Assembly: GCA_963728145.1 (NCBI GenBank)
Contig: CAVSJA010000009.1
Span: forward strand, 434,001 to 498,000
Length of the DNA: 64,000 nt
Reading direction: 5' to 3'
DNA from: CAVSJA01 sp963728145
Lineage (GTDB): Bacteria; Bacteroidota; Bacteroidia; Chitinophagales; Chitinophagaceae
A program made the position numbers and the translations under genes. Positions 51,689 through 60,327 of this stretch are shown here, one piece after another (position 1 is the stretch's first letter; each line of letters begins with the position of its first letter). Under the pieces are notes generated by a model, which worked only from the letters and a program-made list of their open reading frames with translations, did not search any database and was not told the origin of the DNA.

Positions 51689-52843
51689 ATGAAAGGGAAA
51701 ATTTTACTAACTATTATGGCCGCGATGATTCTAATTTCCTGCGGGTCAGGAAAGAAATTCCAGGCCACTACATCAGAAGACAAGTCATTATTCAAAGCCA
51801 TTAACGAACTGAACAAAAAACCCCAGAACGCCAAAGCCCAAAATGACTTACAAATTCTTTACAATAATGCGGTGATCCGTCACGAGGATGCGATCGAAGT
51901 CTATCGTACTGGCACCGACGAACATCGTTACGATAAAATCCTGAATGAGCTGAACGCACTTCAGCACATTTATAACAGCTTGCAGGCTGTACCAGGTACT
52001 TTCGGTATCGTAAAACCGAAAAATTATATCCGCGAAATAGAAGACACGCGCAAGGAAGCGGCAGAGGTCTTTTATGTAAAGGGAAATGATTTTTTCGTAA
52101 TGGAGGGAAGGGAGAATTCTTTGCAGGCGAATGCATATTTCAAAAAGACGAATGACTATGTGAGTGGTTATAAGGATGTGCAGGAGCTGATGAAGCAATC
52201 TTACGAGAGAAGTATTGTGTACGTGGTGATCAATCCGATCGAAGACGGTAATATCTATTTCTCAGGACTGGGTAGTTGGGGTTCAACTGACTTTCGCTAT
52301 CGTCCGCAGGATTACCAGGAATCATTGGTGAGAGATCTCGGAGGTCAATCTGCTAACTATGTACCTGCGAAGTTTTATACCGATCGTGAAATTAGAAGGA
52401 ACGATGTGGAAGTTGACTGGGAAGTTGATATCCGTTGGAGAAATATCGATCCGTTGAGGACAACTCCGAATCAATATTCAAGACAGGTGAGTAAGAGTAT
52501 CGAAATTGGTCGTGACACAGCGAAAAAACCGATCTATCAAACAGTATACGCAACCTTATATATTACACAACGCAGTTATTCAGTACGTGGAGATCTGGAA
52601 TATCGCATCACCGATCTGAATGAAAGATCAACAGTAGACCAGGGATTAGTATCAGATGATGTTAATTGGTCAGAAAGTTCGGCTACTTATACAGGTGATT
52701 CAAGAGCATTGAGCCAGGATGATTGGAATTTGGTGAACAACAGGAATTATAATAATAATATTAGTCGAGGAGATGTGCTCAATAGCCTGATGCGAAGGTT
52801 ATATCCAGACCTAAGACGTAGAATTCAACAATCAATTTATTAG
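51689..52843 (+). CDS. Lipoprotein of unknown function
   Basis: A 384-residue protein with signal MKGKILLTIMAAMILISC (lipobox LISC). The N-terminal half is helical with repeat-like segments (LFKAINELNKKPQNAKAQNDLQILYNN, YDKILNELNALQHIYNSLQ, ANAYFKKTNDYVSGYKDVQELMKQSYE), TPR-like in look. The C-terminal half has a strand-rich region (YVVINPIEDGNIYFSGLGSW, EVDWEVDIRWRNIDPLRTTPNQ, YATLYITQRSYSVRGDLEYRI) and a NNRNYNNNISRGD stretch. Comparable lipoproteins are found in Bacteroidota with unknown role. It has the only clear AGGAGG RBS in the window. Confidence 0.82.
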   Translation: MKGKILLTIMAAMILISCGSGKKFQATTSEDKSLFKAINELNKKPQNAKAQNDLQILYNNAVIRHEDAIEVYRTGTDEHRYDKILNELNALQHIYNSLQAVPGTFGIVKPKNYIREIEDTRKEAAEVFYVKGNDFFVMEGRENSLQANAYFKKTNDYVSGYKDVQELMKQSYERSIVYVVINPIEDGNIYFSGLGSWGSTDFRYRPQDYQESLVRDLGGQSANYVPAKFYTDREIRRNDVEVDWEVDIRWRNIDPLRTTPNQYSRQVSKSIEIGRDTAKKPIYQTVYATLYITQRSYSVRGDLEYRITDLNERSTVDQGLVSDDVNWSESSATYTGDSRALSQDDWNLVNNRNYNNNISRGDVLNSLMRRLYPDLRRRIQQSIY

Positions 52844-52933
52844 GACGGTTTAGAACGGGTATTTTCATTGGGATTCAATTTGCAAGCCCCGCGAAAGCGG
52901 GGTTTTGCATTGTTGCCCTCACTCATCCCTTTT

Positions 52934-53116
52934 GAACCTTGTCATTTCGAGCCCGGTATAATTAAAGCAATCCCGAATGGCGGTAATCAGGGCGAGAAAT
53001 CTGCGGAATCAGGAACAGCTGGCATTACGGTCAGTTGCTCATTCCGCAGATTTCTCGCCCTGGCTTCTTTAATGCGGAGGTCCCGGAATTATACCGGGCT
53101 CGAAATGACAAGGTTC
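52934..53116. repeat. Large nested inverted repeat (REP-like), 183 bp
   Basis: Outer arms: GAACCTTGTCATTTCGAGCC (52934-52953, continuing GGTATAATT) and its complement ending at 53116. Inner arms: GGGCGAGAAATCTGCGGAAT (52990-53009) and ATTCCGCAGATTTCTCGCCC (53041-53060), perfect over 20 bases. Two partial TCGAAATGACAAGG copies follow to ~53170. It lies between the lipoprotein and T9SS-cargo genes and would fold into one long hairpin. Confidence 0.9.
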
Positions 53117-53199
53117 ATGGGGGGAGGGGCTCGAAACGATAAGGGTCAAAAGGGTGCTGTTCGAAATGACAAGGTTCAAAAAGGAGAATCAAAAAACTT

Positions 53200-54879
53200 C
53201 TATTGCTTAATTATCTTATCCGTCACCAATACCTGATACTCATTACTGATCTTAACCCAATACGTTCCTTTACTCAATCTATCCAATCCATCAATATTGA
53301 TTTGCTGATTGGCATTGGTGAGAATGATCTTCTTCTTAATCACAATCGCACCATTTGAAGAAAAGACTTCGATGGTATAATTGTCTTTAGCAAAGTTTTC
53401 GAAACGGACCTGCAGCTGATTTCCAGAAACGGGGTTGGGGAGAATGCGGATGTTAGAAGATCCAGTACATTTCACCGGAACATTTTCCACTCCTGAATAA
53501 TGTTCCTGCATATCAGGTTCAATTATTTTCAAACGATAAAAACCATTTGGGGAAGCGTTTCTAATGAGATAGCTATACTTGTTTGTAATATTTCCTCCAT
53601 TGATTGTAGCGATCTTTTTAAAACCGGAATTAAGATCCGCCATTTCAATATCGAAGCTTTGCGCCTTCTCTGACGCCTGATGAGACCAGGTCAATAGTAC
53701 ATCGCATTTTTGTGCTATTCCAGAAAAAACCAATGTGTTCAAGGGGAGCCCAAATGAAGATCCAGCAAACCCAAACTCACCGAAACTAAAAAATCCACCC
53801 CGCGAAAGACCATCTACCGAAGTAAAACAATCATTGGGATTTCCTGCAAAACTATTGTTGCGCGTTATAAAATATGAAAACGAAGGAGCGGCCAAGTAAT
53901 TCTGAGGGAATATTACCATCCTGTAATCGTTCAACGTGATTCCCGCTGCACTTAACATCCATTCTCCGAATTGATTGCCGTAATAATTGGTAACCGTGCC
54001 GGCACAATAAACAATATTGCCAGAAATAAAATTTGAACTTCCCTGTTGGAAGTAGCCCGTGACGTAATCAAGCTTGTTTGGTTTTGTGTCAATATAGAAA
54101 TACTGCACTCCACGCGAAGCTGAACCAGATGATGAGGGTTCAAGTCCAAGAGGAAATCCATATTTTCCAGGACTTGCCGGATCAATCGCTCTTCTGAATT
54201 TTCCAATGATATAGCCTGAATCTACCTGGCTTAACTTTCCATTTATCGTCACGGTATTATTGTAAAGCTTATCGAGTCCGTCATCTGGATTCATCAGTCC
54301 AAATATGGATGAATAATTCATTCCATTGACTGGATAATCGATGCTGCCCGAAGATCGAATATCGTGTGTTACCAATGTATTCAATACTTCTGCGCTATTG
54401 ATAGAATTATTATCAATCCATTTCAAAGGAGCTTTAAAATTCAAACTGTTCCTAACATCGGCTACATTCCCGTTTCCCGACAGGTAAACATAGCCGGTTG
54501 AATTGCTGAGTTCGAGATTGAAAAATGAACCATCGTCCAAACCAATTTTCGATTGACCACCACGCACCGCGTAGCTTCCTTGTATAAACTGCCTTTCATC
54601 CAGGTTCACTTGCCGATTGTACATTCGAAAGGTTCCAATTCCCCTTTGCTGAAAAAAGTTATTGCTATAAAGATTTCCCTGCACTTCAATAAAACCATTG
54701 TTGATTAGCCAGGCCTGTGTTGCATTACCATTGTTATGCATATCACCCTGTACACATAAGAGTGTGCCCGCCTGAATGCAGACCGTATCTCCATTGTTAT
54801 ACCATTCGTAATCGTGCTGCGCTTTTGAGGCGAAAGCGCAGAAGAGGAAGAAAGACAATAAGGTGGTGACGGATTTCAT
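53200..54879 (-). CDS. T9SS-exported protein with type A sorting domain
   Basis: A 559-residue protein with signal MKSVTTLLSFFLFCAFASKAQ. The N-terminal 450 residues look like a beta-rich surface domain (repeated GxFRMYNRQVNLDERQFIQGSYAVRGGQSKIGLDDGSFFNLEL-type segments by position ~80-125). Residues ~475-559 match a type A T9SS C-terminal sorting domain: IRILPNPVSGNQLQVRFENF, NYTIEVFSSNGAIV, LSKGTYWVKIS. Such proteins are secreted and attached to the cell surface. It overlaps no neighbour; the S74-type gene lies 13 bases upstream, so they may be co-transcribed. Confidence 0.9.
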   Translation of the reverse strand: MKSVTTLLSFFLFCAFASKAQHDYEWYNNGDTVCIQAGTLLCVQGDMHNNGNATQAWLINNGFIEVQGNLYSNNFFQQRGIGTFRMYNRQVNLDERQFIQGSYAVRGGQSKIGLDDGSFFNLELSNSTGYVYLSGNGNVADVRNSLNFKAPLKWIDNNSINSAEVLNTLVTHDIRSSGSIDYPVNGMNYSSIFGLMNPDDGLDKLYNNTVTINGKLSQVDSGYIIGKFRRAIDPASPGKYGFPLGLEPSSSGSASRGVQYFYIDTKPNKLDYVTGYFQQGSSNFISGNIVYCAGTVTNYYGNQFGEWMLSAAGITLNDYRMVIFPQNYLAAPSFSYFITRNNSFAGNPNDCFTSVDGLSRGGFFSFGEFGFAGSSFGLPLNTLVFSGIAQKCDVLLTWSHQASEKAQSFDIEMADLNSGFKKIATINGGNITNKYSYLIRNASPNGFYRLKIIEPDMQEHYSGVENVPVKCTGSSNIRILPNPVSGNQLQVRFENFAKDNYTIEVFSSNGAIVIKKKIILTNANQQINIDGLDRLSKGTYWVKISNEYQVLVTDKIIKQ

Positions 54880-54892
54880 AGGGAATGATCTC

Positions 54893-55705
54893 CTATTCTT
54901 TTTTCTTCAATTGTTCAATTTCCTTTTTTAATTTTTCTATTTCCGCCTGTTGTTCTTTAACAGCATTTATCAGGGTATATAGCAATTCACTTGGATCAAC
55001 CATTTTGGTATCCTTCAGTTTTTCATTCGGCGCGAGGAACACCATGCGTGGGGCAATCTGTTCAACTTCCTGTGCAATCAACCCTACATATTCTTTTGAA
55101 TCGCCACCAAATTCCGGTTTATAGCGAAAGCTTACAGGTCTTAATTTCAGTATAAGGTCAAGACCATGCGAATAATCCTGGATTCCTTCTTTCAATCTTG
55201 CATCTGAGAAAACGGCCCATGATCCCCCTCCTATTTTTCCAGCAATTCCATTGGAATAAAATTCAAAAGTTGGGGTTTGTGATTTCAATCCCGGCACTTT
55301 TAATCGAAGCCTGTCAGCACCTACATTATCCCATGAAAGAAATCTTCCTGCTTCATCCATGGCGTCCCAGCCAGCACCTCCTACCCTGAAAAAGGTCTTT
55401 CCACTCAAACCATCTGAATTATTGAAATCGCCGCCACAATTCTCAATCACCAGCATTCCATTTAAGTCTATATTCCCATCAACCGAGAGTTTGTGCCGGG
55501 GATCTGTAATGCCTATTCCGACGCTGCCTTCTATGATAGCGCCATTTATGGGGGCAGTGGAAGAAATGAAGTTAGTGCCGATGGATATATTGCCTCTAAT
55601 CGACAGTTTACTTAAAGGATTATTTGTACCGATTCCAATATTCTGGGTAAGGGCATGAGCCGAAAAAAGGCTCAGGGCGAGGATAATACTACCACTCTTG
55701 CTCAT
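54893..55705 (-). CDS. Surface protein with S74/tail-fibre chaperone domain
   Basis: A 270-residue protein with signal MSKSGSIILALSLFSAHALTQ. The middle has short collagen-free beta-repeat segments (IGTNNPLSKLSIRGNISIGTN, VGIGITDPRHKLSVDGNIDLNG). Residues ~165-235 form the intramolecular chaperone/peptidase S74 domain: SDARLKEGIQDYSHGLDLILKLRPVSFRY, YVGLIAQEVEQIAP. A coiled coil ends it (KEQQAEIEKLKKEIEQLKKKE). Such domains trimerise fibres and cut themselves off; here the domain sits on an exported protein beside a T9SS cargo gene. Confidence 0.88.
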   Translation of the reverse strand: MSKSGSIILALSLFSAHALTQNIGIGTNNPLSKLSIRGNISIGTNFISSTAPINGAIIEGSVGIGITDPRHKLSVDGNIDLNGMLVIENCGGDFNNSDGLSGKTFFRVGGAGWDAMDEAGRFLSWDNVGADRLRLKVPGLKSQTPTFEFYSNGIAGKIGGGSWAVFSDARLKEGIQDYSHGLDLILKLRPVSFRYKPEFGGDSKEYVGLIAQEVEQIAPRMVFLAPNEKLKDTKMVDPSELLYTLINAVKEQQAEIEKLKKEIEQLKKKE

Positions 55706-55803
55706 AGGTAATGAGATTTATTCCGTTTAACGGAGTGGCACGGATTTTAAATTCAGTTGCCTGCATTTAGTCAGGCAAGTTTTAACCAGGATACTAATAC
55801 CAA

Positions 55804-56418
55804 TTATTTAAACTGGCCATCTGTAGCTGAAATCAGCGATACAGAAACCTGTCCTTTGCTTTTTACTTTTAAAGAATGAGAGCCTGTTTTATAAATATCG
55901 CCTGACAAACTTGTTTTTGTATTTGCACTACTTCTCTTGCTTACAAAATAGCCGGTGAAAATGTCCTTGTTCTTTTCTTCAAAGGAAGAATTCAACAATC
56001 GAAGCTGTTTCCATGTACCCGGCGCCATTTCAACATAAAAGCTTATATCATCAAAATGAAAATCTCCATTTCCGTTTACTGCAGAATAAAACCAAAGCCT
56101 CCATGCATCCTCCTGAACTTTTCCAATTACAGTATAAACTGTCCATTCCTGCTCTGTTCTTGACTCAAGCGTAAAATCGCTATTGATAAAATCTTCCTTT
56201 CCTTTACCAACAGCAATCCCATGGATCCTTACTTTTGATAAAGTATCAGCCGGATTTGATTTCACGGCAATCTCATACCGGAAATTCTTTCCCCGCAATT
56301 CTTTTACAGATACTTCCTTGACGAAATAGAATTCTTCTGCGAAATAATACCAATTCTGTTGAGCCGAAACGGTGAGCATGGCAAATGCAAAAAGCAGAAA
56401 AAGAAAGCCCTTTTTCAT
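55804..56418 (-). CDS. Secreted protein of unknown function
   Basis: A 204-residue protein with signal MKKGFLFLLFAFAMLTVSAQ. It has two similar beta-rich halves, YFAEEFYFVKEVSVKELRGKNFRYEIAVKS and FSYDISFYVEMAPGTWKQL-like (position ~125-145), with a final YKTGSHSLKVKSKGQVSVSL. The layout resembles carbohydrate-binding-like N-terminal domains of larger Bacteroidota exoproteins but no catalytic domain follows. It may be a stand-alone binding module; function unknown. Confidence 0.75.
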   Translation of the reverse strand: MKKGFLFLLFAFAMLTVSAQQNWYYFAEEFYFVKEVSVKELRGKNFRYEIAVKSNPADTLSKVRIHGIAVGKGKEDFINSDFTLESRTEQEWTVYTVIGKVQEDAWRLWFYSAVNGNGDFHFDDISFYVEMAPGTWKQLRLLNSSFEEKNKDIFTGYFVSKRSSANTKTSLSGDIYKTGSHSLKVKSKGQVSVSLISATDGQFK

Positions 56419-56513
56419 GGGTTCGGATTTAGTCTGAAAATAAAACGGGAATCGACCAAAAATGTTGTGACTGAGGGAACTAGTTATCGAAGGAATAAGA
56501 CCAACTGTCGAAA

Positions 56514-58649
56514 TTACTTAAGGAACTGGAAGACAATGAGGCTCATCACATAAGCCAGAATAGTCATATATACGAACTGGATGATTGGCCATTTCCAGGA
56601 CCGGGTTTCCCTTCGCACCACGGCCAGCGTACTCATGCATTGCATCGCAAGCACATAGAAGATCATCAAAGACATGCCGGTAGCAAGGGTATAAACTTTT
56701 GAACCATCGGGTCTTTTGGTTTGAGCCATCTTTTCGGTGAGCTTCCTTGAATCTGCATTATCGCCGCCTTCCACACTGTAAAGAGTAGCCATAGTGCCTA
56801 CAAAAACTTCTCGCGCTGCAAACGAGGTCAACACAGCAATGCCGATTTTCCAATCGAATCCCAATGGTTCGATCGCCGGTTCGATTGCCTTACCCATAAT
56901 ACCCGCATAGGAATTCTCCAATAGTTCAGCGCTTCTTTGGCGATTGAGTGAATCTGCTGAACCAGGATCCCGGGCAATACGCAAATTAAAATGTTGATTC
57001 ACTTCGTTCCTTCTTTCACCTGGTCCAAATGAGCTTAAAGCCCATAGAATAAGACTGATCACCATGATCACTTTACCGGCGTCGAATACGAAGATCTTTG
57101 CTTTGTTCACCATTGTTACCAGCACATTATTCCATCTTGGCTCACGATACATCGGTAATTCAAGAATGAAGAAGCTCTTCTCTTTAATCCGGATGAACCA
57201 TTTTGCGACATAGGAAACGATCAGGGCCATCACAAGCCCAAGGAGGTACAATCCCATCATTACAAGTCCTTGTTGACTTAAGAATCCAAGAAAGTATTTT
57301 TTAGGAATAACAAGCGCGATCAAAATTGTATATACAGGAAGGCGTGCGCTGCAACTCATTAAAGGCGTAATGAGAATCGTAAGCAAGCGTTCTTTACGGT
57401 TCTCGATATTTCTTGCGCTCATGATCGCGGGCACTGCGCAGGCAAAACCACTGATCATCGGCATTACGCTCTTTCCATTCAAGCCAACTTTACGCATCAG
57501 CTTATCCGTTAGGAAGCTGATACGCGCCATATATCCTGTGTCTTCAAGAATGGTGATAAGACCGAACAGGATCATGATCTGCGGAATAAAAACAAGTATC
57601 CCACTAAGCCCTGCTATTATTCCATTCACCAATAAATCTCTTCCCCATGTTGAAGGAAGTATGCTTGTCAACCAACCACCAAGTTCAGCAAATCCCCATT
57701 CGATAAGATTCATTGGGTATTCTGCCAACCAGAACACACTTTGAAACAATAGGAAAAGGACCGCAAGCAATATGAGATAACCCCATCGGCGATGAAGTAA
57801 TAGATCATCCAATCTATCGGTAAATAATTTCCGCTGCATCGGGGAAGGTTCCGATACAGATTGTTTCAAAATGCCATCGATACGTTGATAACGCTGTAGT
57901 ATTTCTTCCGCCTGTACACGGGTATGATTGAACTTATTTGAAAGCTCAATATGTTCGATCTTTTGCTGAAGATCATGATCCAGCGAAAAAGATTCATGAT
58001 TGATCAGGTAGTGAATAGCCTGGTAATCGCTGAGCGGGATCAGTGATTTAAGATTTCCAACAGCAGTGCTTGCAAGGGCTTCATTATTGATGAAATCGCG
58101 AACGGGGGCCTTGTATAAATGCAATGCGGTTTGTTCGATTGCTTTCTTTAATTGAGGAATACCCCTGTTTTTTCTCGGGTTGATTGGAATTACCGGAACA
58201 CCCAATTCCCTTTCCAGCTCGGCAACGTCGATCTCGATATCTTTTTGTTTAGCGATATCAAGCATACTAAGCCCAACCACAACGGGAAGTTTGAGGTCGA
58301 TGATCTGCGAAACAAAAAGAAGATTTCGTTTGAGATTACTTGCGTCAGCTATGAGTACAACAACATCGGCCCTGATCTCTTTATCCTGTTGCATTAACAC
58401 CCGGTAGGCCACCCATTCATCTTCCCGTCGCGGGTAGAGACTGTAAGTACCCGGCAGGTCTATAACCGTGGCCGTCAGCTCGAGAGAAATTCGGCAGGCG
58501 CCCACTTTCTTATCAACCGTTACCCCCGGGAAGTTTCCAACGCTTTGGTTCATGCCAGTAAGCACATTGAACAAAGAGCTTTTTCCGCTATTGGGGTTTC
58601 CTACCAGAGCTATGTTGATATTCCTTGACAATCCGACAAAAATAACCAA
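56514..58649 (-). CDS. feoB: Ferrous iron transporter B
   Basis: A 711-residue FeoB. The N-terminal G domain has GNPNSGKSSLFN (G1), IDLPGTYSLYP (G3) and a spacer, followed by the membrane part with the two Gate domains (PMNLIEWGFAELGGW... and VMPMISGFACAVPAIMSARNIENRKERLLTILITPLMSCSARLPVY by position ~390-450). FeoB uses GTP to drive Fe(II) uptake. No FeoA gene is next to it in the window. It is divergent from asnS. Confidence 0.95.
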   Translation of the reverse strand: MVIFVGLSRNINIALVGNPNSGKSSLFNVLTGMNQSVGNFPGVTVDKKVGACRISLELTATVIDLPGTYSLYPRREDEWVAYRVLMQQDKEIRADVVVLIADASNLKRNLLFVSQIIDLKLPVVVGLSMLDIAKQKDIEIDVAELERELGVPVIPINPRKNRGIPQLKKAIEQTALHLYKAPVRDFINNEALASTAVGNLKSLIPLSDYQAIHYLINHESFSLDHDLQQKIEHIELSNKFNHTRVQAEEILQRYQRIDGILKQSVSEPSPMQRKLFTDRLDDLLLHRRWGYLILLAVLFLLFQSVFWLAEYPMNLIEWGFAELGGWLTSILPSTWGRDLLVNGIIAGLSGILVFIPQIMILFGLITILEDTGYMARISFLTDKLMRKVGLNGKSVMPMISGFACAVPAIMSARNIENRKERLLTILITPLMSCSARLPVYTILIALVIPKKYFLGFLSQQGLVMMGLYLLGLVMALIVSYVAKWFIRIKEKSFFILELPMYREPRWNNVLVTMVNKAKIFVFDAGKVIMVISLILWALSSFGPGERRNEVNQHFNLRIARDPGSADSLNRQRSAELLENSYAGIMGKAIEPAIEPLGFDWKIGIAVLTSFAAREVFVGTMATLYSVEGGDNADSRKLTEKMAQTKRPDGSKVYTLATGMSLMIFYVLAMQCMSTLAVVRRETRSWKWPIIQFVYMTILAYVMSLIVFQFLK

Positions 58650-58753
58650 TGACCCCTTGTTCCACTTACGATAAAAGTAAAAGATGAGGGATTTTGGATT
58701 TTATTAGGCAATAGCCTGAAATTCTATGGATTTAACTCAAATTCAAGGTTGGC

Positions 58754-58787
58754 AAAATCTAAAATATGCAATGTAAAATCTAAAATA
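58754..58787. repeat. Direct repeat AAAATCTAAAATA, two copies
   Basis: Copies at 58754-58766 and 58775-58787, in the feoB-asnS gap upstream of the asnS -7 box. A related word (GGATTTTGGATTTTATT) lies at ~58687-58703 in the opposite sense. Confidence 0.6.
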
Positions 58788-58796
58788 GCCTCCCCT

Positions 58797-58804
58797 TATC
58801 TTTG
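58797..58804 (+). promoter_or_regulatory. Promoter -7 box for asnS
   Basis: TATCTTTG matches TAnnTTTG and ends 7 bases before the ATG at 58812, leaving a very short leader. No -33 box was identified. Confidence 0.55.
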
Positions 58805-58811
58805 CGCCACT

Positions 58812-60254
58812 ATGTTCAATAAGAGGATAAAAGTGAAAGAAGTTCTGGCCATGGATCCGCAGGGCCAGGAGATTACCGTGATGGGATGGGTTCGCAGTTT
58901 CCGGAATAACCAGTTCATTGCTTTGAATGATGGGTCTACCAATACCAATCTCCAGGTGGTTGCGGAGTTGGGAAAATTTGACGAAGAATTCCTGAAAAGA
59001 GTTACAGCCAGTGCTTCATTAAAAGTGACCGGGACCCTGATTGCTTCCCAGGGCAAGGGACAGAAATCTGAAGTAAAGGCGAGTACTATTGAGATACTTG
59101 GCGATAGCGATGCGGAAAAATATCCTTTGCAATTAAAGAATCGTCCGAGCCTGGAGTATTTGCGTGAGATCGCGCATTTACGTTTTCGTACCAACACGTT
59201 TGCTTCTGTTTTCAGAATACGCCATTCACTGGCATTCGCGATTCACAAGTTCTATCATGAAAAAGGATTTCTTTATTTACATACACCGATCATTACAGCA
59301 AGTGATGCCGAAGGAGCAGGAGAAATGTTTCGTGTGAGCACTTTACCACTTGACAAGCCGCCAAAAAATGATGATGGGTCAATCAATTTTAAAGAGGATT
59401 TTTTTGGGCGCGCCACTAATCTTACTGTGAGTGGTCAACTGGAAGGTGAGCTGGGTGCAACAGCTTTTGGTGATATCTATACGTTTGGACCAACTTTTCG
59501 CGCAGAGAATTCAAATACGCCAAGGCATTTGGCGGAATTCTGGATGATCGAACCCGAGATGGCTTTTTATGACCTGGAAGATAATATGAACCTTGCTGAA
59601 GAGTTCATTAAATATATTATTCGTTTTGCGATGGAGAACAACCGGGAAGATCTCGATTTTCTCGCTCAGCGATTAGCGGATGAAGAAAAACAAAAACCAC
59701 AGCAGGAAAGAAGTGAAATGGGATTGATAGAAAAGCTGGAATTTGTTTTGAATAATCATTTCGAAAGAGTCACCTATACAGATGCGATAGAAATTCTTCG
59801 CGAAAGCAATCATAACAAGAAAAAGAAATTTCAATTTCCCATCACAGGCTGGGGAATGGATCTCCAAAGTGAGCATGAACGTTATCTTGTAGAAAAACAT
59901 TTTAAGAAGCCGGTGATCCTTTACAACTATCCCAAAGAGATCAAGGCATTTTATATGCGGCAGAATGAAGATGGAAAAACTGTGGCCGCGATGGATATTC
60001 TTGCTCCTGGCATTGGGGAAATCGTTGGTGGATCACAACGAGAAGAAAGATTGGATAAGCTCACGACACGCATGAATGAAATGCATATTCCCACAGAAGA
60101 AATGTGGTGGTATCTTGATACACGTCGCTTCGGAACAGTTCCACATGCCGGTTTTGGATTAGGTTTTGAAAGAATGGTGTTGTTTGTAACTGGCATGACG
60201 AATATCAGGGATGTGATTGCATTTCCGCGGACGCCGAAGAGTGCGGAGTTCTAA
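58812..60254 (+). CDS. asnS: Asparaginyl-tRNA synthetase
   Basis: A 480-residue class IIb synthetase. Seen: an N-terminal OB anticodon-binding domain (ITVMGWVRSFRNNQFIALNDGSTNTNLQVV), motif 2 FGPTFRAENSNTPRHLAEFWMIEPEMAF, and motif 3 HAGFGLGFERMVLFVTGMTNIRDVIAFPRTP. It charges tRNA-Asn with asparagine. The start is ATG 58812 (MFNKRIKVKEV); 21 upstream in-frame codons contain the repeat and promoter. Confidence 0.97.
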   Translation: MFNKRIKVKEVLAMDPQGQEITVMGWVRSFRNNQFIALNDGSTNTNLQVVAELGKFDEEFLKRVTASASLKVTGTLIASQGKGQKSEVKASTIEILGDSDAEKYPLQLKNRPSLEYLREIAHLRFRTNTFASVFRIRHSLAFAIHKFYHEKGFLYLHTPIITASDAEGAGEMFRVSTLPLDKPPKNDDGSINFKEDFFGRATNLTVSGQLEGELGATAFGDIYTFGPTFRAENSNTPRHLAEFWMIEPEMAFYDLEDNMNLAEEFIKYIIRFAMENNREDLDFLAQRLADEEKQKPQQERSEMGLIEKLEFVLNNHFERVTYTDAIEILRESNHNKKKKFQFPITGWGMDLQSEHERYLVEKHFKKPVILYNYPKEIKAFYMRQNEDGKTVAAMDILAPGIGEIVGGSQREERLDKLTTRMNEMHIPTEEMWWYLDTRRFGTVPHAGFGLGFERMVLFVTGMTNIRDVIAFPRTPKSAEF

Positions 60255-60327
60255 TTAATATACGTACCAGTGGGTACAAACTTTCCTCTGAATTTAGTGT
60301 AAATTGAAAGTCCCCTAAACTTTCAAC

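Noticed and set aside
52868..53236. A 122-codon plus-strand frame over the 52.9-kb palindrome
   Set aside because: It is made almost entirely of the inverted repeat and has no protein-like features.
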